From assembly GCA_020002185.1 (NCBI GenBank), contig CM034531.1, forward strand, positions 86,646,759 to 86,710,758: 64,000 nt of DNA, in the 5' to 3' direction. The stretch's first letter is position 1. Every line of letters begins with the position of its first letter. The notes below the pieces were generated by a model. The model ran no database searches. It had not been told where the DNA came from and saw only the letters and a list, made by a program, of their open reading frames with translations. Source of the stretch: Paraescarpia echinospica (lineage: Eukaryota > Annelida > Polychaeta > Sabellida > Siboglinidae). The translations under genes and the position numbers were made by a program. Of the stretch, positions 24,506-34,898 are shown in pieces.

Positions 24506-24827
24506 GTACGTGCTACCCGGGAAGATATAGCTGTGGGGAAACTGTAACATGTTGTTCAAGTGACGGAAAAATTTTGTTTGTTTGGGAATTAACTGCCATA
24601 CTGGATTCTCGTAGTCATCAGAATAATGTTAAGACAAAAAATGATTGAGTGTGCATCGGAGTGAAGAGTGAGAGAGAACGAGAGGGAGAGAAGGGGGGTG
24701 GAGGAGGGGGTGGAGGGAGGAGAAGAAAGGAGGGGTACAGAGGGAAGGTGGGTAAGAACAAAATGAAAAGAAGATCGTAGCTACCCGGAACCAACCATCA
24801 CTATGACAACGTGTATTCTTCACGCAG

Positions 24828-25005
24828 CTTCGTTCAGATGCGGCAGGCCGTCCGTCACTCCCTCCTTCCCTCGTATCGTCGGTGGTACCGAGGCCAAGCC
24901 TCACTCGTGGCCGTGGCAGTTCAGCTTCGTTGACGTCTTCGGGCGTCATCTGTGCAAAGGCAGCATCCTGAGGAGGCGCTGACTCGTCACGGCGGCACAC
25001 TGCGT
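24828..25005 (+). CDS. Exon 7: protease N-terminus with catalytic His, in-frame TGA
   Basis: 178 nt, phase 1 to 2. Codes FRCGRPSVTPSFPRIVGGTE, WPWQFSFVDVFGRHLCKGSI, LRRR, stop, then LVTAAHCV. The TGA at 24980-24982 is at the position of the near-invariant Trp (TGG) before L-V-T-A-A-H-C. The same TGA is in copy 2. Here the usual C-G-G-S is C-K-G-S; copy 2 keeps C-G-G-S. Confidence 0.88.
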
Positions 25006-25359
25006 GTAAGTGGGGAGCGTACACAACGTGCGTTTAGTGAGTAGCATCATTAGTGTTCAGTTCGTACCAACGTCTACCAATAGCCTATCGCCCTGAATTA
25101 CTATCAAAACAAAAATGTTGTTTTACAAATTATTTATGTTTCTGCGAGTGTTGCAATATTGTTTTGCTGAAGTAGTTGTTCATCTTCCACATAGACCTTG
25201 TCCATCCACTGCTTGATGTAGCCCTCCGCTGGGTATATCCACCTTTCTCTATTTTTTCATAAAAGTGTTTAATTCACAATGCCACCGTGGAAGTAAGCCA
25301 GCTAAAACAAATCCATCTCAAGGAGAGTCTTGACCTTATTTATATTGTCTACTGTTCAG

Positions 25360-25622
25360 GTACGGTGGTCAAACCGAGGACTTCGAGGTGGTGGTCGGAC
25401 AACACAACCGAGACGCAGCGGAGGTGACTCGGAGAACACACAAGATCGAGCAGATCTACATTCTCCAGCAGTACAACAAGGCGACGACTAACAACGATAT
25501 TGCTCTACTCAAACTGTCGACCCCCGTTCGGTACACCCGTAACGTGTCACCAATCTGTCTCCCGGAGAAGGACGTGCCCGGAGATACTCTGTGCGTGGTG
25601 ACAGGCTGGGGAGACACCGAGC
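25360..25622 (+). CDS. Exon 8: protease core with catalytic Asp
   Basis: 263 nt, phase 2 to 1, between CTGTTCAG and GTAAGT. Codes VYGGQTEDFEVVVGQHNRD, NNDIALLKLSTPVRYTRNVS, ICLPEKDVPGDTLCVVTGWG. Asp in NNDIALL is the second triad residue; Cys in ICLP would pair with the Cys before the activation site. Intact. Confidence 0.93.
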
Positions 25623-25885
25623 GTAAGTGACAGCCTTCGAGGCGCCTGTGTTCTGTGCCATCATCACACCATTGACATGTTCGGTTAGCGGTTCAACAGA
25701 ACTTAGGAAACTTTTATTAATAATTTCCAGCCCGAAGTAGTCATTCCTAGTCAGCAGCACAAGCACCGCTATAATAATTTTATACATGAATTGTGAATGT
25801 TATATTGTACTTTATTTCTTAAATCCTATTGTACTTATTCAATTTTTAGCTCGAAAAGGGCATAGCACTTTCAGCTATGTCCCTT

Positions 25886-25955
<70 letters not shown>
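25886..25955. repeat. (CAG)n in intron 8, copy 1
   Basis: Longer by several units than in copy 2 (34135-34192). Intronic; the polyalanine frame is not coding. Confidence 0.9.
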
Positions 25956-25956
<1 letters not shown>

Positions 25957-26297
25957 CATCATACTATGCACCTGTATTATGCTTTGTGTTGTTAAATAAA
26001 CATTAATTCATTCATTCATTCATTTATACATTCATCAATCTACCTACCCATCCACCCATCCATACGTCTCATTTCGGAAACGCCTATAATTGTTAAATAT
26101 ACTGTTTTATATTTTTATGTGCAAACACTTATTGTTTGAAAGATAAAACACTTTATAAAATAATAATAATTATAATAATAAGAATTATTATCATTATAAA
26201 ACTGGCACAACTGCGTTATGCTGCAAGAATGTCATCTACGTGAAAACTATGTTCGGCTGAATTCAAATGGTTCTCGTATGATTTGCGATCTGTTTAG

Positions 26298-26443
26298 ACA
26301 CCGGTAACGAAAAGGTGCTGAACCAGGTGCGAGTGCCAATCATTGACCACAACACCTGCAACAACCGCAACTATTACGGCGGGTCCATCACCAACGTTAT
26401 GATGTGTGCCGGCTACGCACAGGGTGGCAAAGATTCGTGCCAA
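26298..26443 (+). CDS. Exon 9: protease, specificity loop (copy 1)
   Basis: 146 nt, phase 1 to 0. Codes HTGNEKVLNQVRVPIIDHNT, CNNRNYYGGSITNVMMCAGY and AQGGKDSCQ before GTAAGT. Asp of KDSCQ is residue 189 of trypsins, predicting Arg/Lys specificity. The next exon must start with GDSGG in phase 0; none is present before 48262. Confidence 0.92.
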
Positions 26444-26597
26444 GTAAGTCAACTAAATAAAACGGACTATCGCGTTGTGGAATATGTTTTGGTCTTGGCA
26501 AACATTGTAAATATCCGAGGTTCCACATACTCTGTTCATGGGCATAAGAAATTGCAACAAACAGAACTGTGTAGAATTAATGGGGATTTCATGTGTG

Positions 26598-26665
26598 CAT
26601 GTATGTGTGTGTATGTGTGTGTATGTATGTGTGTGTGTGCGTGCGTGCGTGCGTGCGTCTGTGTG
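26598..26665. repeat. (GTAT/GTGC)n microsatellite
   Basis: ATGTGTGTGTATGTGTGTG and TGCGTGCGTGCG. Copy 2 is about 8 bp longer. Confidence 0.85.
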
Positions 26666-26943
26666 TGGTCCATATAGCAAGACGCCACTGGAGAGGAATA
26701 GCCGAATTTCCATTGAGTTACTCTTATGTGTATAATTGTCGTTAGGCTACTAGTAAACGTCAACTTACAGGGGAAATGAGAGTTAAATTAATTTGTGGAA
26801 TAGTTAGTCATTTCTTGGTTATGGATGACTTTTGTATTTGCTAACAAGATTTAACACGATTCGACAGGAATACCTTCCATAGAAACGGTTCCCAGTGTCT
26901 GGGAAGACGGCAATATAGCTTTATGTAAGTGTGATCCTTACAG

Positions 26944-27246
26944 TGTGTTGTCGTCTTCCTTGCCCCGGACTCGAACTACATGGAGTAACGGCCTAATACG
27001 ACGACGACTGGACGTTGCATCATAGGTCTTTATTCACAGTAACAGCAATGGGTAGTTAGTTCTGTGGCCCGTATATACCCCAAGGGGACGTTCCCAAGGC
27101 GTTCCCATAAGCAGCTAATCTGCAGCTATTATACCATATAGGTCATTGCCTACCACATTCTTCCTTGTTTATGACGTTTTGACGCCTACCACATTCTTCC
27201 CCATAAGATGTTTTTGATGCTTACCACATTTCCCCCTTTTAAAGAA
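26944..27246 (-). mobile_element. 3' (or solo) LTR with polypurine tract, copy 1
   Basis: On the minus strand AAAAGGGGGAAA (a polypurine tract) is followed directly by TGTGGTAAGC, the usual start of an LTR. Inside are a TATA-like GGGTATATACGG (about 27067-27082) and AATAAA (27029-27034), in promoter-then-polyA order. The LTR ends near ACGACAACACA, giving TG..CA ends and about 283 bp. No 5' LTR, RT or integrase was found, so it is a solo LTR or the end of a pol-less element. Confidence 0.7.
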
Positions 27247-28141
27247 TCCTTACTTTATACAAAACAATTGATTAACATTTTCGCAACTAAAAAAGAAATT
27301 AAGTAACATTATCTCCCATACTAAGCATTATAATAAAAACATTAAATTATAGTTAAACAAAAACATTACATTACAGTTAAGCATAATTATAGATGTGCAA
27401 TGTCACATGACGTCAATGTCATATATAGTGTTACTGATTGTCAATCATCTCGCTGGTGAGGCACTATAATTGTCCACCTATAGCACGGTATTGTTCGCAC
27501 ACATTCCTATAATATGTACAACGCCATACAACGTCAATATCATATATATACCTGTCAAGTCATGTGAAACAAAACAGTAGTCATTGCAGAAAAAAACATA
27601 AATTATCAGTAAAAACCATAATCTTTACACGTAAATGCCCATTGACGCACGGTATAAAACCAAGTTTGTAAGTACAGGTGCCCTATGCGACACATGGCGC
27701 CCATGGGATCTGTAAGTAAGTTCGCGCCTTCGCATAACATGAACATGCATTGGTGAGTGCTCGTTCCGGGGCACTGCACGAATTGTACGATAATTCTACC
27801 AGGCCCGGAATAGAGCGTGAACCATAATGGAGTTTGATGAATGTGTCGGTGGGCGAATTTACCGACAAAAATATAACGTACGCGATAAATTCGTTAAAAA
27901 ATGTATCTCAAAACACAAGCGTAAAAACGTATGGTTTTCCTACTACGCCCGTAGTTTTCATTTTATCAATAAAACCGTAGTGACTACGGCTAAACCGTAG
28001 TATACTAGACAGGTATACATATGTAATGTCACTGACTCTCTTCCTTTTTGGTTTTCTTGGTGAGAAACTTTTCACGGTACGGCCATGTCCATGTATGCCT
28101 ACGCAAGTGACACATTAACGTTGCATAGCGCGTGAATGTCG
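27247..28141. other. DNA between the LTR and the ankyrin/zinc-finger gene (copy 1)
   Basis: Contains direct words GTCAATGTCATATATA/GTCAATATCATATATA (about 27413 and 27532) and an imperfect inverted repeat around CTACGGCTAAACCGTAG at about 27940-28010. One open frame (27868-27683, minus) has no recognisable motif. Confidence 0.4.
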
Positions 28142-30170
28142 TCACATAATGTGCACACGTACTTGGCGCTGCTGCGCCATCTTGCGGACAACTGCACTAC
28201 ACACCTGTATGCACTCTTTGTACAATTGTCGTTCTGTCGGGCAAGCACGCGTAACGTCACTTTGGCTGAATACAATCGACGTTTCGTAGTCGCTTTCAGT
28301 CCGCTCAGAGGTACCAGTTAGTTCTGAGCAAGGACTCACAAACGTCATCTCGTGCGTCGTGCGGACGTGTTGTTGTAGCATCGTCGGAGTCGAGAATACA
28401 TCCTCGCAGTGGTCGCACGAGATATGGTATTTATCTTCATCAGTGCTCGACACTAACAGTTCCCTCAATGACGACGGAGAACCGGGCGGTTGAGGATTGT
28501 ACCCATCCACGGCATTGCCTTGGATGGTTGTAGTGTAGCTGCACAATTGTCCACCGATAATTCGGTGGTAGGCGCGTAGCTACTGTCCGACTCGTCACTG
28601 GCGCCACTTGCGTTTCAGTAACGCTTGTGGCATATCTCGAGTGTTTGCTGATATCTCGAAGGAATTCCCCACAAAACTTGGCTTCTGAGAACGAGCCGAT
28701 GAGATCGATCACAGCGGAATGATCGCGTCTCTCTGCCAAAGGCAATGTGTCGCCACAATGGCCGCATAGCCGATAGTCGGTGCCATGCTCGAGTAATGTA
28801 TTGACGATGTCAACGAACCCCGATTCCGCCGCCCAGTGTAGCGGCGTTCTACCGAGCCAGCCGACACAGTCCGGGTTAGCGCCATGAGACAGCAATGCAC
28901 ATACCACGTCAGCATGCCCGAGCATAGGGGCGTATTCTAGTGGCGGATTCAGGCCTGTCATCACCGGGCGAGCTTACACACAAAGAGCTGACAAGTGCCA
29001 GAAGGCGCAACATTAGTCAATGACATTGACCGTTCTTTCTCATTAGGGATACACGTAGGTATGCTTCCATGGGTATCAGCTTCTAACGGGATACGTGCAT
29101 CCTCGTCACTGTTGCTGACAATGTTTAAGATGGCGTGATTAGCATCCCTCGAAGCTTTCTTACACGCACATTGATCAGATCTCTTGCTCCTCGTCTTGCT
29201 TACAGATCGAAGCAGCTATCACTGAATCCGTTGCAATGTGCTGGTGGGTTACTGTGCAACGTGCAGCTATCAACGAATCCGGTGTAATGTGCTGGTGTGA
29301 TATGGTGCAATGTGCTGGTGTGATCTGTGAGGCTGCGCCAGGTTGCGCAACATTAGTCAGTGGCATTGATCGTTCTCTCTCATCAAGGATACACGTAGGT
29401 AAGCTTCCAATGGTTACCAGCTTCTAACGGGACACGTGCATCCTCATCACTGTTTGCTGACAATGTTTAAGATAGTGTGATTAGCGTCCCTCGAAGCATT
29501 CTTACACGAACACTGATCAGATCTCCCGAATGCATCCTCATCATTACTACTGACAATGTCTAAGATGGCGCGATTAGCGTCCCTCGACGCTTTCCGACAC
29601 GTACAATGGTCAGACCTGTTCAATGCATCCACATCACTACTACTGACAATGTTTAAGGTGTCGAGATCAGCGCCTCTCGACGCTTTCTAACACGTACACT
29701 GGTCAGATCTCCGGAATGGATCAGATGGCGCCACTCCGGTGAGTGTCACTGGCCAATAGGGAGATCCGTGATATTGTCGCTCTCGCGCGTATGATTCACT
29801 CCTACGACGTCGATGCCTCCGTGACTGTTTACGATGGTTGGAACAACCAAGTAATAAATGGCCACAGCCCCCGCCCCATGTAGAGCCAGGTGTTCCCGGG
29901 GAGTGGTTACCACAGCACTCACACGTGTATGGGGCATTCCTACGACGACGTTTCCGTGACATTGTATGAAAATTGGGACAATCAAGGGTTACATGACCGT
30001 AGCCACCACACGAGAAGCAATTTGTCTTAGGTAGCGTGCAATCATGTGACATGTGATCTCTTATCCACAACTGAAGCAATACATTACACTTTGGACAGTA
30101 GTCTATAAAGACTGACTACTTAAGACATTTGCCATAGCATGAGACACTGTGCTTTGTGTAACCTGACATT
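28142..30170 (-). pseudogene. CCHC zinc-knuckle / Cys-rich repeat / ankyrin / C2H2 gene, copy 1
   Basis: Minus strand, in order: Cys-rich part (YTCCEMSGY, CPKCNVLLQLW), CCHC knuckle NCFSCGGYGHVTLDCP, Arg-rich stretch (MSRKRRRR, RRHRRRR), three or four degenerate repeats of about 40 residues with RSDQCTC, KASRDAN, ILDIVSSNDEDA. Then two ankyrin repeats (EYAPMLGHADVVCALLSHGA, RTPLHWAAESGFVDIVNTLL) and a C2H2 finger (CDHCEDVFSTPTMLQQHV..TTH). The ankyrin frame and the finger frame differ by one register near 28500. In this copy CAG has become TAG at 29687-29689. I do not recognise the whole protein; a gag-like or host nucleic-acid-binding role is a guess. Confidence 0.5.
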
Positions 30171-31024
30171 TCGCAACAGGTGTACTCGTGGTTTATGATG
30201 CGATATCATTTGTTCCAAGATAACAAGTTTGTGAAGCCATAGCATGCGTTTCAATGCTGCGTAGTTGTTTGGGGATATTGGCTACCATTGTGCTGTAGTG
30301 GCCTCACACCGTCTCTCTCCCTACCGTCAGCATGACGATGAGAGAGGGGGGCCTGGTGTCCACGTTGAGCTATTGCTTTTGTGGATTTGTGAAGCCACGT
30401 GTGTTGCAACGGTGCTTGATTGTTGGAGATCGTGGTCCCCACTGTGATAATGTGGACTCACCTCCTCTCTTTTGTTAGCGTCATTATGACGACGAGAGAG
30501 GGGACTGGTGTCCACGTTGAGCTATTGCCCTTGCGGGTTTGTGGAGCTACGTGTGTTGCAACGGTTCCAGATTGTTGTGGATATTGATTACCATTTTGTT
30601 GCAGTGGACTCGCCTCCTCTCTTTCCGTCAGCATGACGATGAGAGAGGGGCAATGGTGTCCACGTTGGGCTACTGCTCATCCTGTCAATCTGACACGGAT
30701 GATAATGCAGTGAGCTGGCTTAGATGCATAGAGGCAGATGACTTGTGTCGGGAATTAATTTGCCTGATCCGAACTGTGTGGCCATGTTGTCTGTATGATT
30801 GGTCCCGTCATTAACTTTGTCATCAACATGACGTTCGTTGTGACTATATGGTGTTGTCTGCGTTGTTGGTTGTGAATCCATACAATATGTAATATTGTAC
30901 AGCGATTGGTACTGATCAGAGTTACACAAAAGTTGCAATAATGTCCAGGATGGACATAAACAGTATATAGCAACATATGCTACACCGAAAGCTCTATTAC
31001 ATTTGGGTTTCTTGTGCGGTACGG
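30171..31024. repeat. About 145-bp tandem repeats, 3 copies, then unassigned DNA (copy 1)
   Basis: From about 30270 to 30690 three copies carry CTCTCT, a palindromic CGTCAGCATGACG (or GCGTCATTATGACGAC), GAGAGAGGGG, then GTGTCCACGTTG and GGGCTAYTGC. Copies are diverged. After 30690 I see no feature until the LINE fragment. Confidence 0.7.
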
Positions 31025-31602
31025 CGGCCTGAGTATCGTGCATCGCAACACTCTGGCACGAACAGTCAGGGTTAGTGGCAAGGTGGTGGGAAAAACAGAC
31101 CAGTCTGGAGGATCTATACAGGCAACCGGCAGAGAGAAAGGGAAGGAATGTCTCCTCAGACCCTGAACATCCCCTGTTTCCATGTTATAAACTACTTCCT
31201 TCTGGCCGCCGCTTTCAACTCCCTCACTGTAAATTGAATCGCACTCGGAACTCATTTGTTCCCTCGTCAATTAGACTAATGAATGAGTAACTGACCTTCG
31301 TGCCCCTCCATCTCTGCCAGTCCTCCCTGCCAATCTGACACTGAGTGAGCCTGCGTTGATTTGTAAGATGATTTAACTTTTTACAAACTTTTGTAACTTA
31401 TTTAACATATTTAATTCATTTTAACTTATTTAATTATTTATTTACCCGATATAACTTTTATTTTTATTTTTTATTTTTACATTTTTATATTACATGTACA
31501 TTTGTTTTATTTGTTTTAATATGCTGCTACACTTCAAATCAATTTCCCTCAAAAGGGACAATAAAGTATTGTGATTGATTGATTGATTGATTGTGATTGA
31601 AT
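31025..31602 (+). mobile_element. 3' end of a LINE, copy 1
   Basis: The last codons of an ORF2 (HPLFPCYKLLPSGRRFQLPH, NSFVPSSIRLMNE, stop) are followed by an AT-rich 3' UTR with ACAATAAAG and a tail of GATT repeats (about 31570-31602). This C-terminal pattern is common in LINEs; RT is missing (5' truncation). Confidence 0.8.
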
Positions 31603-31798
31603 CTCGCAGATGTACTTAAACCGTGTATAACAATGTCCACGAACGAGGGACATACTCTGGGTAAGCAATGTCAGGAATTAATTTAAACGGTGTGAGCCAA
31701 CAGGGTCCACAATGGACAAGCGCAAGCAATGCCAAGGATAATCATAAGCGACGTTTAACAATATCCAGTACACAATATAGGTTATAACAGTGTCAAGG

Positions 31799-32104
31799 AT
31801 GGACCGCGACTTGCGATCATCCGTCGTCGACGACGATGCGGACTCCATCGACGCTACAACCACTGTCGTCGAACCCGTTCCATGGCGAATCTGCGGCAAC
31901 GAATGCCCTAAGGCCGAAATCGTATTCCTCTGTCAGGTCGTCGTCCTGTACTTCGTCATCGCCGTTAGTATATACAATCTGACGAAAGGTCAAGGTGAAT
32001 CCAACCTGTGGACGGCGCTGTTGAGCAGCTGTCTCGGTTACCTGCTTCCGAGTCCGTCTATGAGCGTCGGCGATCGACGACAACGCGATGGCGGTTTCGT
32101 CTGA
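31799..32104 (+). CDS. Small membrane protein of a viral-type cassette, 5' end replaced
   Basis: 101 codons from ATG at 31799, but the first few come from the host repeat; foreign sequence begins at 31812. Visible: acidic N-terminus (DDDADSID), CPKAEIVFLCQ leading into a hydrophobic span at residues 41-59, then SNLWTALLSSCLGYLLPSP with a second hydrophobic patch. I recall small proteins with this ending beside capsid-type genes in Polinton/adinto-like elements of animal genomes. Function unknown; membrane association is likely. It overlaps the next gene by 17 nt. Confidence 0.6.
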   Translation: MDRDLRSSVVDDDADSIDATTTVVEPVPWRICGNECPKAEIVFLCQVVVLYFVIAVSIYNLTKGQGESNLWTALLSSCLGYLLPSPSMSVGDRRQRDGGFV

Positions 32105-33090
32105 TTTTTATCTGACGCTGCCGAGCAACGCGTCTATGAAACGTCACCCCGAAAATACGTTGACGCACTACGTCACGGCGTTGCCGCGACGTTTCGACCT
32201 GTCGGGGGAGTGGGAATGCGGCGCGGTGTCGGTACAGTATCCGCACACGTGGTACAACGTGAGAGAGAAGGACGCCTACTTCTATCTGACTTGCGCGGCG
32301 GGCGAAACGGTTATTTACACGCAGATAGACAAAGACGGCTCGACCGTGCTGATATATCGTCAGACGACGATTCCTCACGGTTTCTACAACAACTGTTATA
32401 CGTTGTTGCACAAGATCAACGCGGCGCTAGCTAGATTACACACCGATAAAGTCAAGGCCTTACTAGAATACTGCGCCGTCTCTAACCGATATACGCTACG
32501 AATGTCGGCGGGTGTCGAATTTATCATACCTCATTCGAGTCGCCTGAGCTACGTGCTAGGTTTCCATACCAACACGATCATGAGTTCGTCCGCGTTCGGT
32601 CCCGCGCCGGCGGTGAGACCCGTCATCAGCACGTCGCCCGCCGCGTACACGTTCGAGTACGAAGGTCGCAATACGGTGAATATGTCGGCGGGCATCGAGA
32701 GTCTGTACGTGTACACGGATCTCGTGGAACCGCGCGTCGTCGGTGACGTGTACGCGCCGCTCATTCGAAACATCGCCGTCAGCGGTGAGAACGGTGACAT
32801 CATTTCGGAAACGTTCGATCGCGTACAATACGTGAAGCTGCAGCGGAAGCAATTCGACGAGGTCGAAGTCGATATAAGAGACGATCACGGCCAACCGATA
32901 CCATTCGAGCAGGGGAACGTGGTGACGACGCTTCACTTCAGACCTTGTAAATCGAAATTGTTTTAATGGCGCCGTCGTCGAAGAACCCGTACGTGGACTA
33001 CTACGTTCGTCAGGTCGGCGGACAGCTGCCGGTCTTCGTCGGCGCTCGGGGTCAACGAGGTCGCGGTCTGGGTAATCTCTTCGGGAGTCT
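31812..33090 (+). mobile_element. Captured fragment of a Polinton/adinto-like DNA virus
   Basis: 1279 bp lying exactly between the two long direct repeats. No introns, about 55-60% GC and CpG-rich, against AT-rich neighbours. Three same-strand genes are packed with overlaps (17 nt, then TAATG). The first gene is cut at the left junction and the third at the right junction, so only the middle gene is whole. No polymerase, integrase, protease or terminal repeat is present. Assignment to Polinton/adinto-like elements is from family memory, not a search. Confidence 0.6.
32088..32966 (+). CDS. Complete 292-codon viral-type protein (capsid-cassette family)
   Basis: Intact, intronless. The N-terminus has the pattern FYLTLPSNASM, HPENTLTHYVTALP, LSGEWECGAVSVQYPHTW, which I recognise as the signature of a family found beside major-capsid-type genes in adinto/Polinton-like elements of many invertebrates. 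Further on: YYxxYxLLxKI-like NNCYTLLHKINAA, NRYTLRMSAGVEFIIPHSS, a middle SLYVYTDLVEPRVVGD, and a C-terminus VYVKLQRK-like YVKLQRKQFDEVEVDIRDDHG. Likely a virion structural component, which is inference. No stop or frameshift, so either young or conserved. Its stop overlaps the next start (TAATG). Confidence 0.65.
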   Translation: MAVSSDFYLTLPSNASMKRHPENTLTHYVTALPRRFDLSGEWECGAVSVQYPHTWYNVREKDAYFYLTCAAGETVIYTQIDKDGSTVLIYRQTTIPHGFYNNCYTLLHKINAALARLHTDKVKALLEYCAVSNRYTLRMSAGVEFIIPHSSRLSYVLGFHTNTIMSSSAFGPAPAVRPVISTSPAAYTFEYEGRNTVNMSAGIESLYVYTDLVEPRVVGDVYAPLIRNIAVSGENGDIISETFDRVQYVKLQRKQFDEVEVDIRDDHGQPIPFEQGNVVTTLHFRPCKSKLF

Positions 33091-33220
33091 GGCAGGCCGT
33101 CCGTCACTCCCTCCTTCCCTCGTATCGTCGGTGGTACCGAGGCCAAGCCTCACTCGTGGCCGTGGCAGTTCAGCTTCGTTGACGTCTTCGGGCGTCATCT
33201 GTGCGGAGGCAGCGTCCTGA
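32966..33220 (+). pseudogene. Third viral-type gene, truncated and run into protease exon
   Basis: Starts at the A of TAATG. Residues 1-41 are viral-type: YVDYYVRQVGGQLPVFVGAR and RGRGLGNLFGSLA, a Gly/Arg-rich start I associate with small basic core or minor-capsid proteins of the same elements. At 33091 the sequence switches to protease exon 7 read in another frame, so codons 42-84 are meaningless. The real C-terminus is lost. Confidence 0.6.
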
Positions 33221-33254
33221 GGAGGCGCTGACTCGTCACGGCGGCACACTGCGT
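33091..33254 (+). pseudogene. Exon 7', truncated copy without acceptor
   Basis: Lacks the first 14 nt of exon 7 and its splice acceptor because the breakpoint is inside the exon. Carries the same Trp-to-TGA change (33229-33231). It retains the ancestral-looking C-G-G-S before the catalytic His region. Confidence 0.9.
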
Positions 33255-33608
33255 GTAAGTGGGGAGCGTACACAACGTGCGTTTAGTGAGTAGCATCATT
33301 AGTGTTCAGTTCGTACCAACGTCTACCAATAGCCTATCGCCCTGAATTACTATCAAAACAAAAATGTTGTTTTACAAATTATTTATGTTTCTGCGAGTGT
33401 TGCAATATTGTTTTGCTGAAGTAGTTGTTCATCTTCCACATAGACCTTGTCCATCCACTGCTTGATGTAGCCCTCCGCTGGGTATATCCACCTTTCTCTA
33501 TTTTTTCATAAAAGTGTTTAATTCACAATGCCACCGTGGAAGTAAGCCAGCTAAAACAAATCCATCTCAAGGAGAGTCTTGACCTTATTTATATTGTCTA
33601 CTGTTCAG

Positions 33609-33871
33609 GTACGGTGGTCAAACCGAAGACTTCGAGGTGGTGGTCGGACAACACAACCGAGACGCAGCGGAGGTGACTCGGAGAACACACAAGATCGAGC
33701 AGATCTACATTCTCCAGCAGTACAACAAGGCGACGACTAACAACGATATTGCTCTACTCAAACTGTCGACCCCAGTTCGGTACACCCGTAACGTGTCACC
33801 AATCTGTCTCCCGGAGAAGGACGTGCCCGGAGATACTCTGTGCGTGGTGACAGGCTGGGGAGACACCGAGC
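33609..33871 (+). CDS. Exon 8', copy of the catalytic-Asp exon
   Basis: The protein is unchanged from exon 8; only silent differences were noticed (GAG/GAA, CCC/CCA). Acceptor and donor are intact, so it could replace exon 8 in splicing (exon 7 ends in the right phase). Confidence 0.9.
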
Positions 33872-34134
33872 GTAAGTGACAGCCTTCGAGGCGCCTGTGT
33901 TCTGTACCATCATCACACCATTGACATGTTCGGTTAGCAGTTCAACAGAACTTAGGAAACTTTTATTAATAATTTCCAGCCCGAAGTAGTCATTCCTAGT
34001 CAGCAGCACAAGCACCGCTATAATAATTTTATACATGAATTGTGAATGTTATATTGTACTTTATTTCTTAAATCCTATTGTACTTATTCAATTTTTAGCT
34101 CGAAAAGGCCATAGCACTTTCATCTATGTCCCTT

Positions 34135-34192
<58 letters not shown>
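34135..34192. repeat. (CAG)n in intron 8', copy 2
   Basis: Shorter than the tract in copy 1 and without its CAA interruption. Confidence 0.9.
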
Positions 34193-34193
<1 letters not shown>

Positions 34194-34534
34194 CATCATA
34201 CTATGCACCTGTATTATGCTTTGTGTTGTTAAATAAACATTAATTCATTCATTCATTCATTTATACATTCATCAATCCACCCACCCATCCACCCATCCAT
34301 ACGTCTCATTTCGGAAACGCCTATAATTGTTAAATATACTGTTTTATATTTTTATGTGCAAACACTTATTGTTTGAAAGATAAAACACTTTATAAAATAA
34401 TAATAATTATAATAATAAGAATTATTATCATTATAAAACTGGCACAACTGCGTTATGCTGCAAGAATGTCATCTACGTGAAAACTATGTTCGGCTGAATT
34501 CAAATGGTTCTCGTATGATTTGCGATCTGTTTAG

Positions 34535-34680
34535 ACACCGGTAACGAAAAGGTGCTGAACCAGGTGCGAGTGCCAATCATTGACCACAACACCTGCAACA
34601 ACCGCAACTATTACGGCGGGTCCATCACCAACGTTATGATGTGTGCCGGCTACGCACAGGGTGGCAAAGATTCGTGCCAA
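34535..34680 (+). CDS. Exon 9', copy of the specificity-loop exon
   Basis: Sequence identical in protein to exon 9, with intact splice sites. It is the exon 9 copy nearest the GDSGG exon at 48262, about 13.6 kb downstream. Confidence 0.9.
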
Positions 34681-34866
34681 GTAAGTCAACTAAATAAAAC
34701 GGACTATCGCGTTGTGGAATATGTTTTGGTCTTGGCAAACATTGTAAATATCCGAGGTTCCACATACTCTGTTCATGGGCATAAGAAATTGCAACAAACA
34801 GAACTGTGTAGAATTAATGGGGATTTCATGTGTGCATGTATGTGTGTGTATGTGTGTGTATGTATG

Positions 34867-34898
<32 letters not shown>

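Larger units (their letters stand above)
24842..31811. repeat. Long direct repeat, copy 1 (6970 bp)
   Basis: Collinear with 33091-40058. I count by eye roughly 50-60 single-base differences plus microsatellite length changes, or about 1%. The left end lies 14 nt inside protease exon 7. Contents: protease exons 7-9, an LTR with PPT, the CCHC/ankyrin/C2H2 gene, and a LINE 3' end. Confidence 0.97.

Noticed and set aside
25786..25995. Frame with a polyalanine run
   Set aside because: CAG repeat in an intron between two clear protease exons; no coding support.
32556..33146. 196-codon minus-strand frame opposite the viral block
   Set aside because: Antisense shadow of a GC-rich gene; composition is Arg-rich as expected from CpG-dense DNA.
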